This document shows positions 35,408 to 44,459 of a DNA stretch of 64,000 nt, one piece after another. Source of the stretch: UBA2377 sp964525935. GTDB taxonomy: Bacteria > Verrucomicrobiota > Verrucomicrobiia > Opitutales > Opitutaceae. Location of the stretch: assembly GCA_964525935.1 (NCBI GenBank), contig CAZGJZ010000004.1:310001-374000 (forward strand), read 5' to 3'. Numbering within the stretch: position 1 is the stretch's first letter; each line of letters starts with the position of its first letter. A program made the translations under genes and the position numbers. A model generated the notes under the pieces. That model ran no database searches. It had not been told where the DNA came from and saw nothing but the letters and a program-made list of their open reading frames with translations.

Positions 35408-36352
35408 TCAACCGCCGTGCTCGGCGAGCCAGCGCTCGGCCTCAATGGCCGCCTGGCAACCCATGCCGGCGGCGGTGATCGCCTGGCGGTAAACGTGGTC
35501 GGAGCAATCGCCCGCGACGTAAACGCCGGGGATATTGGTCAGCACCTGCGAGCCAGGTTGCGGCTTGAAATAGCCGCCCTCGTCGACGTCGAGCGGCGGC
35601 GCGAACGGACCCGTGTTCGGGATGTGGCCGATCGCGACGAAGATGCCCTTCACCGGCAGCACGCTCTCGGCGCCGGTCTTGACGTGCTTCACCTTGAGGC
35701 CGCTGACGCTGCCTTCCTTCACGCCGAGCACCTCGACGGGCACGGTGTCCCAGACGAGCTGGATCTTTTCGTGCGACGTGGCGCGGTCGGCCATGATCTT
35801 GGAGGCGCGCAACGTGTCGCGGCGGTGGACGAGGTAAACCTTGCTCGCGAAACGCGTGAGGAACAACGCTTCTTCCGCGGCGCTGTCGCCGCCGCCGAGG
35901 ACGGCCACTTCCATCTTGCGGTAGAACGCGCCGTCGCAGGTCGCGCAGGTCGTCACGCCCTTGCCGCCGTAGAGTTCCTTTTCACCGGGGATGCCGGTGA
36001 GGCGCGGCGAGGCGCCGGTGGCGATGATGACGGTCTTGGCGAGGATGGTGCGATCGCCGCAGATGAGCTTGCGCGGCATCGACGAGAAATCGACCTTGTC
36101 GACGAGAACCTGCTCGAAGCGGGTGCCGAAGCGCGTGGCCTGCTCGCGCATGTTCTGCGTGAGCTGGAAGCCGTCCACGCCGTGCGGGAAGCCGGGGAAG
36201 TTTTCCACCTCGCTGGTCGTGGTGAGCTGGCCGCCGGGCAGCGGGCCCTCGAGGACGAGCGGGTTGAGGTTGGCGCGGCCGGCGTAGATGGCGGCGGTGA
36301 GACCCGCGCAGCCGGTGCCGATGATGACGACGTTTTCGACGGTGGAAGACAT
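35408..36352 (-). CDS. trxB: Thioredoxin reductase
   Basis: FAD/NADPH enzyme that reduces thioredoxin. The 314-residue protein has GTGCAGLTAAIYAGRANL (FAD), the redox-active CATC in TCATCDGAFYR, the NADPH motif GGGDSAAEEA and VYVAGDCSD near the C-terminus. The longer frame to 36445 adds non-homologous residues; the ATG at 36352 is right. It converges with opgH, 12 bp apart. Confidence 0.96.
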   Translation of the reverse strand: MSSTVENVVIIGTGCAGLTAAIYAGRANLNPLVLEGPLPGGQLTTTSEVENFPGFPHGVDGFQLTQNMREQATRFGTRFEQVLVDKVDFSSMPRKLICGDRTILAKTVIIATGASPRLTGIPGEKELYGGKGVTTCATCDGAFYRKMEVAVLGGGDSAAEEALFLTRFASKVYLVHRRDTLRASKIMADRATSHEKIQLVWDTVPVEVLGVKEGSVSGLKVKHVKTGAESVLPVKGIFVAIGHIPNTGPFAPPLDVDEGGYFKPQPGSQVLTNIPGVYVAGDCSDHVYRQAITAAGMGCQAAIEAERWLAEHGG

Positions 36353-36436
36353 GGAAATGAAAGGAGCAACGAGAGCACAGAGCCGGCGGAGTGCAACTCC
36401 CGAGATGTAACGGGGGGTGGAGCGGACGAATTTAAA

Positions 36437-36466
36437 GAACCGCAAAGAACACGAAGGGCACGAAGT
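36437..36466. repeat. CGCAAAG/CACGAAG-type repeat arm
   Basis: A single arm (AACCGCAAAGAACACGAAG and following) in the 120-bp gap between trxB and the TPM-domain gene; no partner arm is close. Confidence 0.6.
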
Positions 36467-36472
36467 GATGAC

Positions 36473-36907
36473 CTACTGTTCGGTGACCTGATCGGGCTGT
36501 TCGTTGAGGTCGTCGTCGGCGCGGGGAAAATGCTCCGTGAGCAGGGTGCCGGCGCGGGCGATGCCGTGGAGGACGCCGGCGTTGAAGTCGCCGGACTTAA
36601 AATGTCCGGTCATCGCGGCGGCCAGCTCCTGCCAGAATGCGTCGCCGCATTTCTGGTGCACGCCGGTATCGCCGATGATTGCGAAAGTTTGCGAGGCGGG
36701 CGCGACGAAGATCAGCACGGCGTTGCGCGCCTTGGTCTGGGTCATGCCCAGCTTGGCAAAGGTTTTCTGCGCTTCAGCGACAGGATCGTCCGCCTTGCGA
36801 TGCGTCACGGCCACGCGGATTTCGCCCGATGTCAGGAGTTCCGCTTGGGCAATGGCGGCTTCGATTGCCGGGTGATCCAGCTGACGGATGAATTCGGAAT
36901 TTTTCAT
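36473..36907 (-). CDS. TPM-domain protein (DUF477)
   Basis: The 144-residue protein is one TPM domain: AIEAAIAQAELLTSGEIRVAVTH, GMTQTKARNAVLIFVAP, FAIIGDTGVH and the C-terminal FNAGVLHGIARAGTLL. No signal or membrane segment. It starts 1 bp after the stop of the secreted TPM protein, so the two are co-translated with lemA. The family is linked to membrane-protein quality control and photosystem II repair in other organisms; the role here is unknown. Confidence 0.85.
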   Translation of the reverse strand: MKNSEFIRQLDHPAIEAAIAQAELLTSGEIRVAVTHRKADDPVAEAQKTFAKLGMTQTKARNAVLIFVAPASQTFAIIGDTGVHQKCGDAFWQELAAAMTGHFKSGDFNAGVLHGIARAGTLLTEHFPRADDDLNEQPDQVTEQ

Positions 36908-36908
36908 A

Positions 36909-37697
36909 TCACCATTTTCCTCCTGCGCCGCCGCCGCCAAAACTGCCGCCGCCGCCGGAGAAGCCGCCACCGCCACCACCCCCGGAACTCCAGCCGCTGC
37001 CGCCGCCGCCCCCGGTGCTCCACCAGTCGTAACTGTTGCGTGTCCGGCGTCTGGTGGGATTGTCGAAAACCTGCGGATGACGCAGGCCGTGGCGAATGAA
37101 CAGCGTGAACATCAGCGCGATGAAAATGCCGCACCCGAAAATGACGAAACCTGGCATGGCGCTCCCGCGGTGTCTGCCTTCGGCCCGGGTTCGGCCGGTG
37201 CCGGTGTATTCGCCTTTGGTGGCCGCGATCATCGCCGTGACCGCTTCACGAAAGCCGGTGTCGAAATCGCCGGAGCGAAAACGTGGCTTCAGGATGTTCT
37301 CGACGATGCTGTGGGCTGCGGCGTCGGTCAGCGTGGCTTCAAGGCCGTAGCCAACCTGAATGTAAAGCTGCCGGTCGTCCTTGAAGACGAACAGCACGGC
37401 GCCGTTGTCGCGGTCCTTTTGTCCCACCTGCCAGGCCTGCGCGATCCGGACGGTATAATCCTCGACGGAGGAAGCGGACTCCATTTTGGGAAAAACCGCG
37501 ACCAACAGCTGGTTGGATGATTCGCGCTCGTATTGCTCCAACTGGCGATTGAGCGCGTCGGCCGTGGCGGGCGAGACCGTGCGAGTGTAGTCGTTGAAAT
37601 ACCGGGTCGGCGGCGGCGGGATGCGTTCGGCCGCCTGCAGGGTTGCCGCGCACAAGAGCACGGCCAAGAACCACAGACAGCCGGAGAGGATTTTCAC
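36909..37697 (-). CDS. Secreted TPM-domain protein with Gly-rich tail (YgcG-like)
   Basis: Signal peptide (residues 1-23), TPM domain (YFNDYTRTVSPATADALNRQLEQYERESSNQLLVAVFPKM; RQLYIQVGYGLEATLTDAAAHSIVENILKPRFRSGDFDTGF), one transmembrane helix (residues about 182-203) and a C-terminal tail of GGGGFSGGGGSFGGGG type ending in GGKW. This is the classic YgcG layout next to lemA. The tail presumably lies in the cytoplasm or at the membrane surface. Middle gene of the lemA operon. Confidence 0.9.
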   Translation of the reverse strand: MKILSGCLWFLAVLLCAATLQAAERIPPPPTRYFNDYTRTVSPATADALNRQLEQYERESSNQLLVAVFPKMESASSVEDYTVRIAQAWQVGQKDRDNGAVLFVFKDDRQLYIQVGYGLEATLTDAAAHSIVENILKPRFRSGDFDTGFREAVTAMIAATKGEYTGTGRTRAEGRHRGSAMPGFVIFGCGIFIALMFTLFIRHGLRHPQVFDNPTRRRTRNSYDWWSTGGGGGSGWSSGGGGGGGFSGGGGSFGGGGAGGKW

Positions 37698-37730
37698 GCG
37701 TGGAAGAAAGCGAAAGTGGGCGTGGGGTTG

Positions 37731-38342
37731 TTACTTTTTCGAGAAATCGAATTGCACCGCGGGGACTTTGTCCGAGCCGGGAGCGGCGGTGAAATAGGGC
37801 TTTTCCTTGAAACCGAGGGCGGCGGCGAAAAAGACGGCCGGCACGCGCTTGATGGCGGAGTTATAAGCCTGTGCGACTTCATTGAAGCGCCCGCGCTCGA
37901 CGGCGATGCGGTTCTCCGTGCCTTCGAGCTGAGACTGGAGCATCTGGAAATTGGCCGTGGCCTTCAGATCCGGGTAACGCTCCACGACGACGAGGAGACG
38001 CGAGAGCGCGGAGCTGAGCTGGCCCTGGGCTTTCTCAAATTCGGCGAACTGGGCTGCGTCAGTGGGGGCGGTAGCGGCGTTGAGTTGGACGCGACCCACG
38101 GAAGCGCGGGCTTCAGTGATCTCGGTGAGCGTGGACTTTTCGAAATTGGCGGCGCCAGCGACTGTGCCGACGAGATTGGGAATGAGGTCGGCGCGACGTT
38201 GATAGACATTCTGCACCTGTGCCCACTGGGCGTCGACGGCCTGGGCACGGTTAACCAGCCCGTTGTAGAGGCTGGAGACGTAAAGGAGCCCGGCCACGAC
38301 GACGGCGGCAATGACTCCGAGAACGATGAAGAGGGTTTTCAT
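37731..38342 (-). CDS. lemA: LemA-family membrane protein
   Basis: The 203-residue protein has an N-terminal helix (LFIVLGVIAAVVVAGLLYV) and the long coiled-coil family core (YNGLVNRAQAVDAQWAQVQNVYQRRADLIPNLVGTVAGAA; LVVVERYPDLKATANFQMLQSQLEGTENRIAVERGRFNEVAQAYN). It is first in the lemA > ygcG-like > TPM operon, starting at the ATG of MKTLFIVL. Function of the family is unsettled. Confidence 0.93.
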   Translation of the reverse strand: MKTLFIVLGVIAAVVVAGLLYVSSLYNGLVNRAQAVDAQWAQVQNVYQRRADLIPNLVGTVAGAANFEKSTLTEITEARASVGRVQLNAATAPTDAAQFAEFEKAQGQLSSALSRLLVVVERYPDLKATANFQMLQSQLEGTENRIAVERGRFNEVAQAYNSAIKRVPAVFFAAALGFKEKPYFTAAPGSDKVPAVQFDFSKK

Positions 38343-38440
38343 GGGCAGGCGCATTCATGAACGTATCCCACGTCAACGCAAGCGACCGCCGCTTACAGCG
38401 TGGCGCGTTTTTTCTAGCGCACGTCGCACACGCTCCGGCC

Positions 38441-40090
38441 TTAATTCCGGCCCACCGGTGACGCGGAGCTGGCGACGGCGGGGTGGCGGGTGATCGTGCG
38501 GTAGAGTTCGTCGAAGGAAAACGGTTTCTCCAGGTAGGGCAGGCCGGTGGCGACGAGGTGGGTCTTGATGCGCTCGTGGAGGAGGTAGCCGCTCATGAAA
38601 ATAAAACGGCGGTTGTAGCGCGGGTGCAGGCGGCAGGCGGTCTCGTGGAATTCGAGGCCGTCCATGTCGGGCATGCGCACGTCGCTCAGCACGAGGTTGT
38701 ATTTTTCCTTTTCCATCATGGTGAGGGCCCCGGCGGCACTGTTGGTGGTGTGCACCTCGATCTCGCGTTGCGAGAGGTAGGCGGAAAACGCCTCGGAGAT
38801 ATAGGACTCGTCGTCGACGATCAGGACGCGGATGCCGGGCACGATATTGGGTGCGCGGAAGGGCGGGTTGCTCTCGACTTGGATGGCGCCGGCTTCGGGC
38901 GGCGGAAGTTCCAGCGTGAAGGTGGTGCCGCGGGCCGAGCTCTCGGTCAGATGAATCGCGCCGTTGTGCGCGGCCATGATGGTGTGGCAGATCGAGAGGC
39001 CGAGGCCGGTGCCTTCACCGGGGCCCTTGGTGGTGAAGAAAGGGTCGAAGATGCGTTCCTGCGCGTCGCGCGGGATGCCCGTGCCGTTGTCGCTGACGCG
39101 GATGAGGACGGTGTCGGGCCGGCGCTCGAAGCTGATGCGAATGAGCCCGTCGGTGCGGTCCTTGGCGAGGGCCTGCTCGGCGTTGGTGATGAGGTTATGC
39201 AACACCTGGGTGATCTGCTGCGAACACACCCGGACGAGGCAGGGTCCGCCGGGCGGTGTGACCTGCAGCGTCGCGCGGTCCTGATGGAGCTGGCAGCGCT
39301 TCAGGGCGACGGCTTTTTGGACGAGGACGTGGACGTCGATGAGCTCGCGGGCGCCGGTGTTCTTGCGGGAAAAATCGAGGAGGCCGCGGATAAGGCCGGC
39401 GGCACGCTGCGCCTCGTTGGCGATGACATCGGCGGCGCGCTGGTCGCGTTCGCTGAGCCCGGGCGCGTTGCTGAGGAGCGAGCTGAAGCCGAGGATGGAG
39501 GTGAGCGGGTTGTTGATCTCGTGCGCGATGCCGGCGAGTGCCTCGCCGAGCGACGCGAGTTTTTCGGATTGGACGAGCTTGCGGTAGAGCCGCTCCTGGT
39601 CGGCGATCTCGAGCTGCAGCGTGATGGCGGAGGAGGCGAGCTCGGCGAAGACGACGAGGAGCTCGAGCGTGCCGTCGTCGAACGCGTTGGGCGCAGCGTC
39701 GTCGATGTTGATGACGCCCCAGACGCGATCCTTCACCACGACGGGCACGACGAGTTCGCTGCGGACGTAACCGAAGAGCGGGAAATAATCGGGATCCTCG
39801 AGGGTGTCGCGGCAGAGGAGCGGCAGGCCGTGGGCGGCGGCCTTGCCGGTGAGGCCCTGGCCGATGAGGAGCTGGCAGAGTTTTTTCTCAGTGGTCCAGT
39901 CGGAGCCGCAGACGTTGGAAATCGTCAGCCGGCCGGCCTCGTGATCGACGAGGGCGAAAGAGCCGTGCGCGGCATGTGCGAGGTGGCAGGCTTTTTCGAG
40001 GATGAGGTGAAGGACGTCGTCGATGCTCTGTTTGCGACGGATGGCCTTGAGGATTTCATCGATCGCCGGGAGCAGGTGCAGGTGGAACAT
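38441..40090 (-). CDS. GAF-domain hybrid histidine kinase with C-terminal receiver
   Basis: A cytoplasmic sensor of 549 residues with no membrane segment. Order: GAF domain (about residues 15-165), HisKA (EKLASLGEALAGIAHEINNPLTSILGFSSLL, with the phospho-His), HATPase (N box, DNGTGIPRDAQERIFDPFFTTK, GEGTGLGLSICHTIM) and a receiver (VLIVDDESYISEAF, VLSDVRMPDMDGLEFH with the phospho-Asp). The start at 40090 (MFHLHLLPAID) begins the GAF region. No partner regulator is adjacent; ligand unknown. Confidence 0.92.
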   Translation of the reverse strand: MFHLHLLPAIDEILKAIRRKQSIDDVLHLILEKACHLAHAAHGSFALVDHEAGRLTISNVCGSDWTTEKKLCQLLIGQGLTGKAAAHGLPLLCRDTLEDPDYFPLFGYVRSELVVPVVVKDRVWGVINIDDAAPNAFDDGTLELLVVFAELASSAITLQLEIADQERLYRKLVQSEKLASLGEALAGIAHEINNPLTSILGFSSLLSNAPGLSERDQRAADVIANEAQRAAGLIRGLLDFSRKNTGARELIDVHVLVQKAVALKRCQLHQDRATLQVTPPGGPCLVRVCSQQITQVLHNLITNAEQALAKDRTDGLIRISFERRPDTVLIRVSDNGTGIPRDAQERIFDPFFTTKGPGEGTGLGLSICHTIMAAHNGAIHLTESSARGTTFTLELPPPEAGAIQVESNPPFRAPNIVPGIRVLIVDDESYISEAFSAYLSQREIEVHTTNSAAGALTMMEKEKYNLVLSDVRMPDMDGLEFHETACRLHPRYNRRFIFMSGYLLHERIKTHLVATGLPYLEKPFSFDELYRTITRHPAVASSASPVGRN

Positions 40091-40169
40091 GTGGGCCGCT
40101 CTGGATAGCAGGCCCAGTGCCAGCGGGTGACCGGCGGGTGAATATGGGGGAAACCTCCCGGGTTTTTTT

Positions 40170-40290
40170 ACCGCGAAGAACGCAAAGGACACGAAGAACA
40201 GACCACGGAAAATACCATTCTAATCACGGATTGCACCGATGGATCCGGATGAATCCTTTCTATCCGTGCGATCAGTGTAATCCGTGGTTA
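40170..40290. repeat. CGCAAAG and CACGGATT repeat arms
   Basis: After an arm like ACCGCGAAGAACGCAAAGG (40170-40196) comes an inverted pair of TAATCACGGATTGCACCGAT type: 40221-40250 and complement 40262-40290, with 17 of the first 20 positions matching. Confidence 0.8.
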
Positions 40291-40303
40291 AGATCTGGCG
40301 GTT

Positions 40304-40864
40304 TTACGCGGTGGCAGCTGTGCGGGAGCGGGCGGACTGGCCGGCGGCGTGCAGGAAGAGCAGGCCGGAGACGAGGAACATCGCGACGAAGACGCCGTTG
40401 AGGATGAAAACTTTTTCGACGCCGGGGCTGAAGTCGGACGGCCAGCAGATGACTGCGATCACGGGCACCGCAAAGGTGACGAGGGCCGTGGCAAACGCGG
40501 CCCGGGCCAGGCCGGTGGGCTTGAAACGCGACAGGCCGACGCCGACCAGGCCGGTCAGGATCACGCCGAGGTAGAGCATGTTGGCGGGATTTTCGTCGCC
40601 GATGATTTGGACGGCGGCGCTGATCCACGTGATGAGAAAACCGGCGGCGACGGCGAGGCCCGCGCCGAGCTTGTAGGTGAGGTTGGCCGTCTGGCGCGTG
40701 GCCAGCAGCCGGTAAACGAAGGTGGTGGCGGCGAGAATCACCCAGCCGAAAACGAAGTCCGACCAGGTCCAGTTCCAGCCCTCGACAGTCATGTTTCCAA
40801 CCAGCGGGATCAGCAGCACGGCCAACGGCGCGAGCGCCACAATGAGATAGTCTTTGGTTTTCAT
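40304..40864 (-). CDS. Polytopic membrane protein of unknown function
   Basis: At 186 residues it has about five or six transmembrane helices (LIVALAPLAVLLIPLV; FVFGWVILAATTFVYRLL; LAVAAGFLITWISAAVQII; LYLGVILTGLVGVGL; FATALVTFAVPVIAVI; FILNGVFVAMFLVSGLLFLHAA). No motif for a known transporter. A TTG six nt upstream is possible; the ATG is preferred. It stands divergent from yefM. Confidence 0.75.
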   Translation of the reverse strand: MKTKDYLIVALAPLAVLLIPLVGNMTVEGWNWTWSDFVFGWVILAATTFVYRLLATRQTANLTYKLGAGLAVAAGFLITWISAAVQIIGDENPANMLYLGVILTGLVGVGLSRFKPTGLARAAFATALVTFAVPVIAVICWPSDFSPGVEKVFILNGVFVAMFLVSGLLFLHAAGQSARSRTAATA

Positions 40865-40963
40865 CGCCAATCAGGATGCCGGAGCTGTGTGAAGGGATGA
40901 TGAAGGGAGAGTGAAATGAGAGAGAAGTGGGGCGGCGGAATCTGCCGACTTGACCGGATCGAT

Positions 40964-40989
40964 CATATGGACAGTATCCTGTCCATATG
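40964..40989 (+). promoter_or_regulatory. Palindromic operator over the yefM start codon
   Basis: Perfect 11-bp half-sites CATATGGACAG and CTGTCCATATG around a 4-nt spacer; the last three bases are the yefM ATG. TTGACC at 40950-40955 and a -10-like AGTATC at 40973-40978 give a promoter whose RNA would start at about the ATG, so the transcript may be leaderless. YefM-YoeB complexes repress their own promoters through such sites. Confidence 0.8.
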
Positions 40990-41241
40990 AAAGCTATCAC
41001 TTACACCGCCGCCCGGGAAAATCTCGCCGCCACCATGGACCGGGTGTGCGAGGATAGCGAAGCGGTTGTTATCACGCGTAATCGGGATCAAGCGGTCGTG
41101 ATGCTTTCGATGGCGGAATATCAAGCGTTGGAGGAGACGGCTTATCTCACACGCAGTCCGGCCAATGCCCGGCGGTTGCTGGACGCGGTTCAATCCATGG
41201 AGAAGGGCCGGGGACAGGTGCGAAAGCTGAAGGAAGTCTGA
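40987..41241 (+). CDS. yefM: YefM-type antitoxin (Phd/YefM family)
   Basis: The 84-residue protein begins MKAITYTAARENLAATMDRVC and continues AVVITRNRDQAVVMLSMAEYQALEETAYL, the family's DNA-binding N-terminus; the C-terminus (RRLLDAVQSMEKG) binds the toxin. It neutralises YoeB and represses the operon. No Shine-Dalgarno is visible because the operator occupies the leader. The next gene starts 13 bp on. Confidence 0.97.
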   Translation: MKAITYTAARENLAATMDRVCEDSEAVVITRNRDQAVVMLSMAEYQALEETAYLTRSPANARRLLDAVQSMEKGRGQVRKLKEV

Positions 41242-41254
41242 AGCGCCTGCCGTT

Positions 41255-41515
41255 ATGTCGCGCGAACTGGTCTTTGCGAAACAGGCCTGGGAGGATTACC
41301 AGCACTGGCTGGCGACCGATCTGAAGCAGGTGCGGCGCATCAACCAGCTCATCAAGGAAATCATGCGCGAGCCGTTCAGCGGCATCGGGAAGCCGGAGCC
41401 CTTGAAGCACGCCTTCCAAGGCTGGTGGTCACGTCGGATCGACGGAGAGCATCGGATCGTTTACAAGGTGGTCGGCGACCAGCTCTGGGTCGCGCAACTG
41501 CGGTATCATTACTGA
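41255..41515 (+). CDS. yoeB: YoeB-type ribosome-dependent mRNA endonuclease toxin
   Basis: The 86-residue protein is the full family length: FAKQAWEDYQHW, RRINQLIKEIMREPFSGIGKPEPLKH, WWSRRIDGEHRIVYKV and the C-terminal RYHY. The catalytic Glu, Arg and His and the C-terminal aromatics are in place. It cleaves mRNA in the ribosomal A site. Its 3' end overlaps the convergent alpha/beta hydrolase gene by 7 bp. Confidence 0.97.
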   Translation: MSRELVFAKQAWEDYQHWLATDLKQVRRINQLIKEIMREPFSGIGKPEPLKHAFQGWWSRRIDGEHRIVYKVVGDQLWVAQLRYHY

Positions 41516-42444
41516 GCGCGACGAGGGATAGGGAGTAAGTCCGACGAAGAATTTGCTGGATGGCCTGAACGAATAAACTGCAACAGGCGCGTGGCGTATT
41601 CATCTTTTGCGAAACCGTAGAGGTCGACGTGGGCGGCGCCGGGCACCACCCAAAGCGAGGAAGTGGGAGAGGAGCGGCTCGCTAGATCGAGGGCCGCTTG
41701 AGGCAATGTATGCACATCTTTGCTGCCGTGCAGCACGAAGAGCGGGCAGGGCAATCCGCCGATGCGATTTATAGGTGCGATAGCATCGATGGAAACACCC
41801 AGTCGATATTCGGCCATGGGTATCATCAGGCAGGCTGCCAGCCAGCCGGGAATGTCGAAGGTGTTGCGAAAGCGCCGATCCACCGCGTCGCGCAGGGTGG
41901 GGTAGGTGCTTTCGATCACGGCCCAGCGCACGTCTTGACCCTTAAGCTGATCGCCAGCCAAGGCAATCGTGGCGCCGCCTTGAGAAACGCCAATCAGGCC
42001 GAAGGTCTGCAACCTATGCATCCGCAGAAAATCGAGTGAGCCGAGCAAGTCATAGACCTCCTTGTAGCCCATAGAAACGTGATCGCCGTCGCTGATCCCG
42101 TGACCGCGAGCATCGTAGAGCAGCACGGCGTAGCCATGATCGTGGAGCAGTTTAGCCCGGGCGAGCATCTGGCGTCGGGTGGAACCGTGGCCGTGTAACA
42201 ACACCACGGCAGTGGTGGCACCCTTCACCGGTGCGAACCAACCGCGCAGGGTGATACCGTCGCGCGCCTTGAATTCCACCGTCTGGGTGTCGACCGGCAG
42301 GTAAGCGGTGAAACTGCCGATGGGCTTGCGCACCGGACCGGTGAGCTTGATGGCGAAGTAAGCGGAGACTCCGCCAAAGCCGATCAGCGCGGCTAAGGCC
42401 GCAATTGCCAGCCAGCGAAGAAGACGCACTCCTTCCGGTTTCAT
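41509..42444 (-). CDS. Membrane-anchored alpha/beta hydrolase
   Basis: The 311-residue protein has an N-terminal helix (residues 8-32) then an alpha/beta-hydrolase domain: VVLLHGHGS (oxyanion), YDARGHGISDG, nucleophile Ser in GVSQGG, LFVLHGSKDVHTL (acid Asp) and GAAHVDLY (His). It resembles BAAT/acyl-esterase-like hydrolases facing the periplasm. Substrate unknown. Its start lies 1 bp from the stop of the helicase gene, so the two are likely co-transcribed. Confidence 0.88.
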   Translation of the reverse strand: MKPEGVRLLRWLAIAALAALIGFGGVSAYFAIKLTGPVRKPIGSFTAYLPVDTQTVEFKARDGITLRGWFAPVKGATTAVVLLHGHGSTRRQMLARAKLLHDHGYAVLLYDARGHGISDGDHVSMGYKEVYDLLGSLDFLRMHRLQTFGLIGVSQGGATIALAGDQLKGQDVRWAVIESTYPTLRDAVDRRFRNTFDIPGWLAACLMIPMAEYRLGVSIDAIAPINRIGGLPCPLFVLHGSKDVHTLPQAALDLASRSSPTSSLWVVPGAAHVDLYGFAKDEYATRLLQFIRSGHPANSSSDLLPIPRRAQ

Positions 42445-42445
42445 C

Positions 42446-44455
42446 TCACCACCCGAAGCTGCGTTTGATCTTCAGGGTTTCGTAGAGGTCGGTGGGGAGC
42501 TCTAACAAAAAGCGGCTGGCGTTGAGCATCATGCCGCCGGGGCCGGCGCGCTGGGCGATCTTCGGGTAGCTGATGTAGAGTTCGTTCTTCGCGCGCGTCA
42601 CGGCGACGTAGAAGAGGCGGCGCTCTTCCTCGACGTCGCCACTCTCGATGGCGCGGCGGCCCGGGAACTGGCCGTCGGCGGCGCCGATCAGGAACACGAC
42701 GTCGTATTCAAGGCCCTTGGCTTGGTGGATCGTGGTGAGCTTGATCGCCTCGGCGTCGGGATCGACCTGGCGGTCGCTGGTCTCGCCGTTGAGGAGCACG
42801 ATTTGCGCGAGGAGGTCCTGCATGTCCTCGAAGCGGGCGGCGAAGCCGACGAGGGCCTTCAATTCCTCGAGGCGGTCAACGTAGTCGGCGAAGGCGCCCT
42901 TGAGGTAGTCGCCATACCAGCCGTCGATGGCGGTCTCGACGGTGATGTCTGGCTTGAGGGTGCTCATCGCGTCGGCGACCTGTTTGAGTGAGGCGCAGAA
43001 ATTGTCCCAGTCGGGGCGCGCGTCCTTGGCGACCTTGCTCTTCACGTCGTCGCTCGCGAGGACGTCGATCATGTTTTTCTGCATGAGCCGTGCGTGGTCG
43101 CGGGCGGCCTCGTAGATTTTTTGCGCGCCCTTTTCGCCGACCTTGGGGAGAAGGATGGCGATGCGCTGCCAGGCCTGGCCGTCGGCGGGGTTGTAGACGA
43201 AGCGGAGCAGGGCGATGAGGTCGCGGACGTGCTGGCGCTCGAAGAACTTTACGCCGCTGGTGATCTGGTAGGGCACGCCGGCGCGGGAGAGCGCGAGCTG
43301 GGTCTCGAGGGCGAGGAAGTGCGAGCGGTAAAGGATGGCGATCTCGTTGGCGGAGACGCCCTCGTCCTCGATGAGGGCGCGGATGCGCTTGAGCAGAAAG
43401 TCGGCCTGCTCGCGGTCGTCCATGGTCTGGACGACGTAGGGTTTTTGCGAGTGGGCGCGGGCGGCGCGGAGTTCCTTGTCAAAGTGGCGGCCCTTGGGCT
43501 GGGCGAGGAGGACGCCATTGGCGAAGGCGAGGATCTCGGGGGTCGAGCGGTAGTTGGTCTCGATGCGGTGGATGACGGTGCCGGGATGCCGTTCGGGGAA
43601 CGACATGATGTTTTCGAAATCGGCGCCGCGCCAGGAGTAGATGCACTGGGCGTCGTCGCCGACGGCCATCACGCAGTGGTGGGCGGCGAGTTTGTCGACG
43701 ATCTGGGCCTGGATGGTGTTGGTGTCCTGATACTCGTCGACGAGGACGTGGCGGAAGCGGGTGGCGAAATAGGCGGCGACCTCGGGGGCGTCGGTGAGGA
43801 GCTTGAGCCAGAGTTCGAGCAGGTCGTCGTAGTCGGTGACGTTTTGCTCGCGCTTCTTCTTCGCGTAGGCGGCGGCGAACGCGGGGAGGCGGTGGCTGAT
43901 CTCCTCGTATTGCGGGAAGTGTTTTTTGACGGTGTCGGGGAGCGAGAGCTGGGTGTTGCGCGCGAGGGAGAGGACGCTGAAGAGCGGACCGGGGCGCGGG
44001 TTGGTCTTGTCCTTGAAGAAAAGTTTGTCCTCGGACTCGACGGCCTGTTTGAGCAGCGACTCGGACTCGTCGGCGTCGAGAATGGTGAAGTTGCGCGGGA
44101 GGCCGATGGCCTCGCCGTAGATGCGGAGGGCGCGGTTGCCGAGGGAGTGGAACGTGCCGCCCCAGAAGCGCGTGGGCTCGACGCCGGTGAGGTCGTGCAC
44201 GCGGTGGAGCATTTCCTTGGCGGCCTTGTTGGTGAAGGTGAGCAGGAGGATTTCGGCGGGGCGGACGCCTTGCGAGAGCAGGTAGGCGACGCGGTAGGTG
44301 AGCGTGCGGGTCTTGCCGGAGCCGGCGCCGGCGAGGACGAGGAGCGGGCCGGCCGGGGCGGTGACGGCGGCGAATTGTTCGTCGTTGAGCAGCGCACGGA
44401 AATCGATCGGCGGGATACCGGAGGGGGGGCGCGAGGCGTCGAGTTCGAAGTCCAT
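42446..44455 (-). CDS. UvrD/PcrA-type superfamily 1 DNA helicase
   Basis: 3'-5' helicase for repair and recombination. The 669 residues show motif I AGAGSGKTRTLTYR, Ia LLTFTNKAAKEM, II VLVDEYQDTN, III AVGDDAQCIYSWRGAD, IV ETNYRSTPEIL, V TIHQAKGLEYDVVFLIG and VI EEERRLFYVAVTRAK. It is shorter than PcrA/UvrD (about 720) at the C-terminus. The start MDFELDAS fits. Assignment as PcrA, UvrD or Rep is not certain. Confidence 0.95.
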   Translation of the reverse strand: MDFELDASRPPSGIPPIDFRALLNDEQFAAVTAPAGPLLVLAGAGSGKTRTLTYRVAYLLSQGVRPAEILLLTFTNKAAKEMLHRVHDLTGVEPTRFWGGTFHSLGNRALRIYGEAIGLPRNFTILDADESESLLKQAVESEDKLFFKDKTNPRPGPLFSVLSLARNTQLSLPDTVKKHFPQYEEISHRLPAFAAAYAKKKREQNVTDYDDLLELWLKLLTDAPEVAAYFATRFRHVLVDEYQDTNTIQAQIVDKLAAHHCVMAVGDDAQCIYSWRGADFENIMSFPERHPGTVIHRIETNYRSTPEILAFANGVLLAQPKGRHFDKELRAARAHSQKPYVVQTMDDREQADFLLKRIRALIEDEGVSANEIAILYRSHFLALETQLALSRAGVPYQITSGVKFFERQHVRDLIALLRFVYNPADGQAWQRIAILLPKVGEKGAQKIYEAARDHARLMQKNMIDVLASDDVKSKVAKDARPDWDNFCASLKQVADAMSTLKPDITVETAIDGWYGDYLKGAFADYVDRLEELKALVGFAARFEDMQDLLAQIVLLNGETSDRQVDPDAEAIKLTTIHQAKGLEYDVVFLIGAADGQFPGRRAIESGDVEEERRLFYVAVTRAKNELYISYPKIAQRAGPGGMMLNASRFLLELPTDLYETLKIKRSFGW

Positions 44456-44459
44456 GAAA

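Noticed and set aside
35417..37099. 560-residue frame opposite trxB and the TPM genes
   Set aside because: Crosses two confident genes on the other strand; composition biased.
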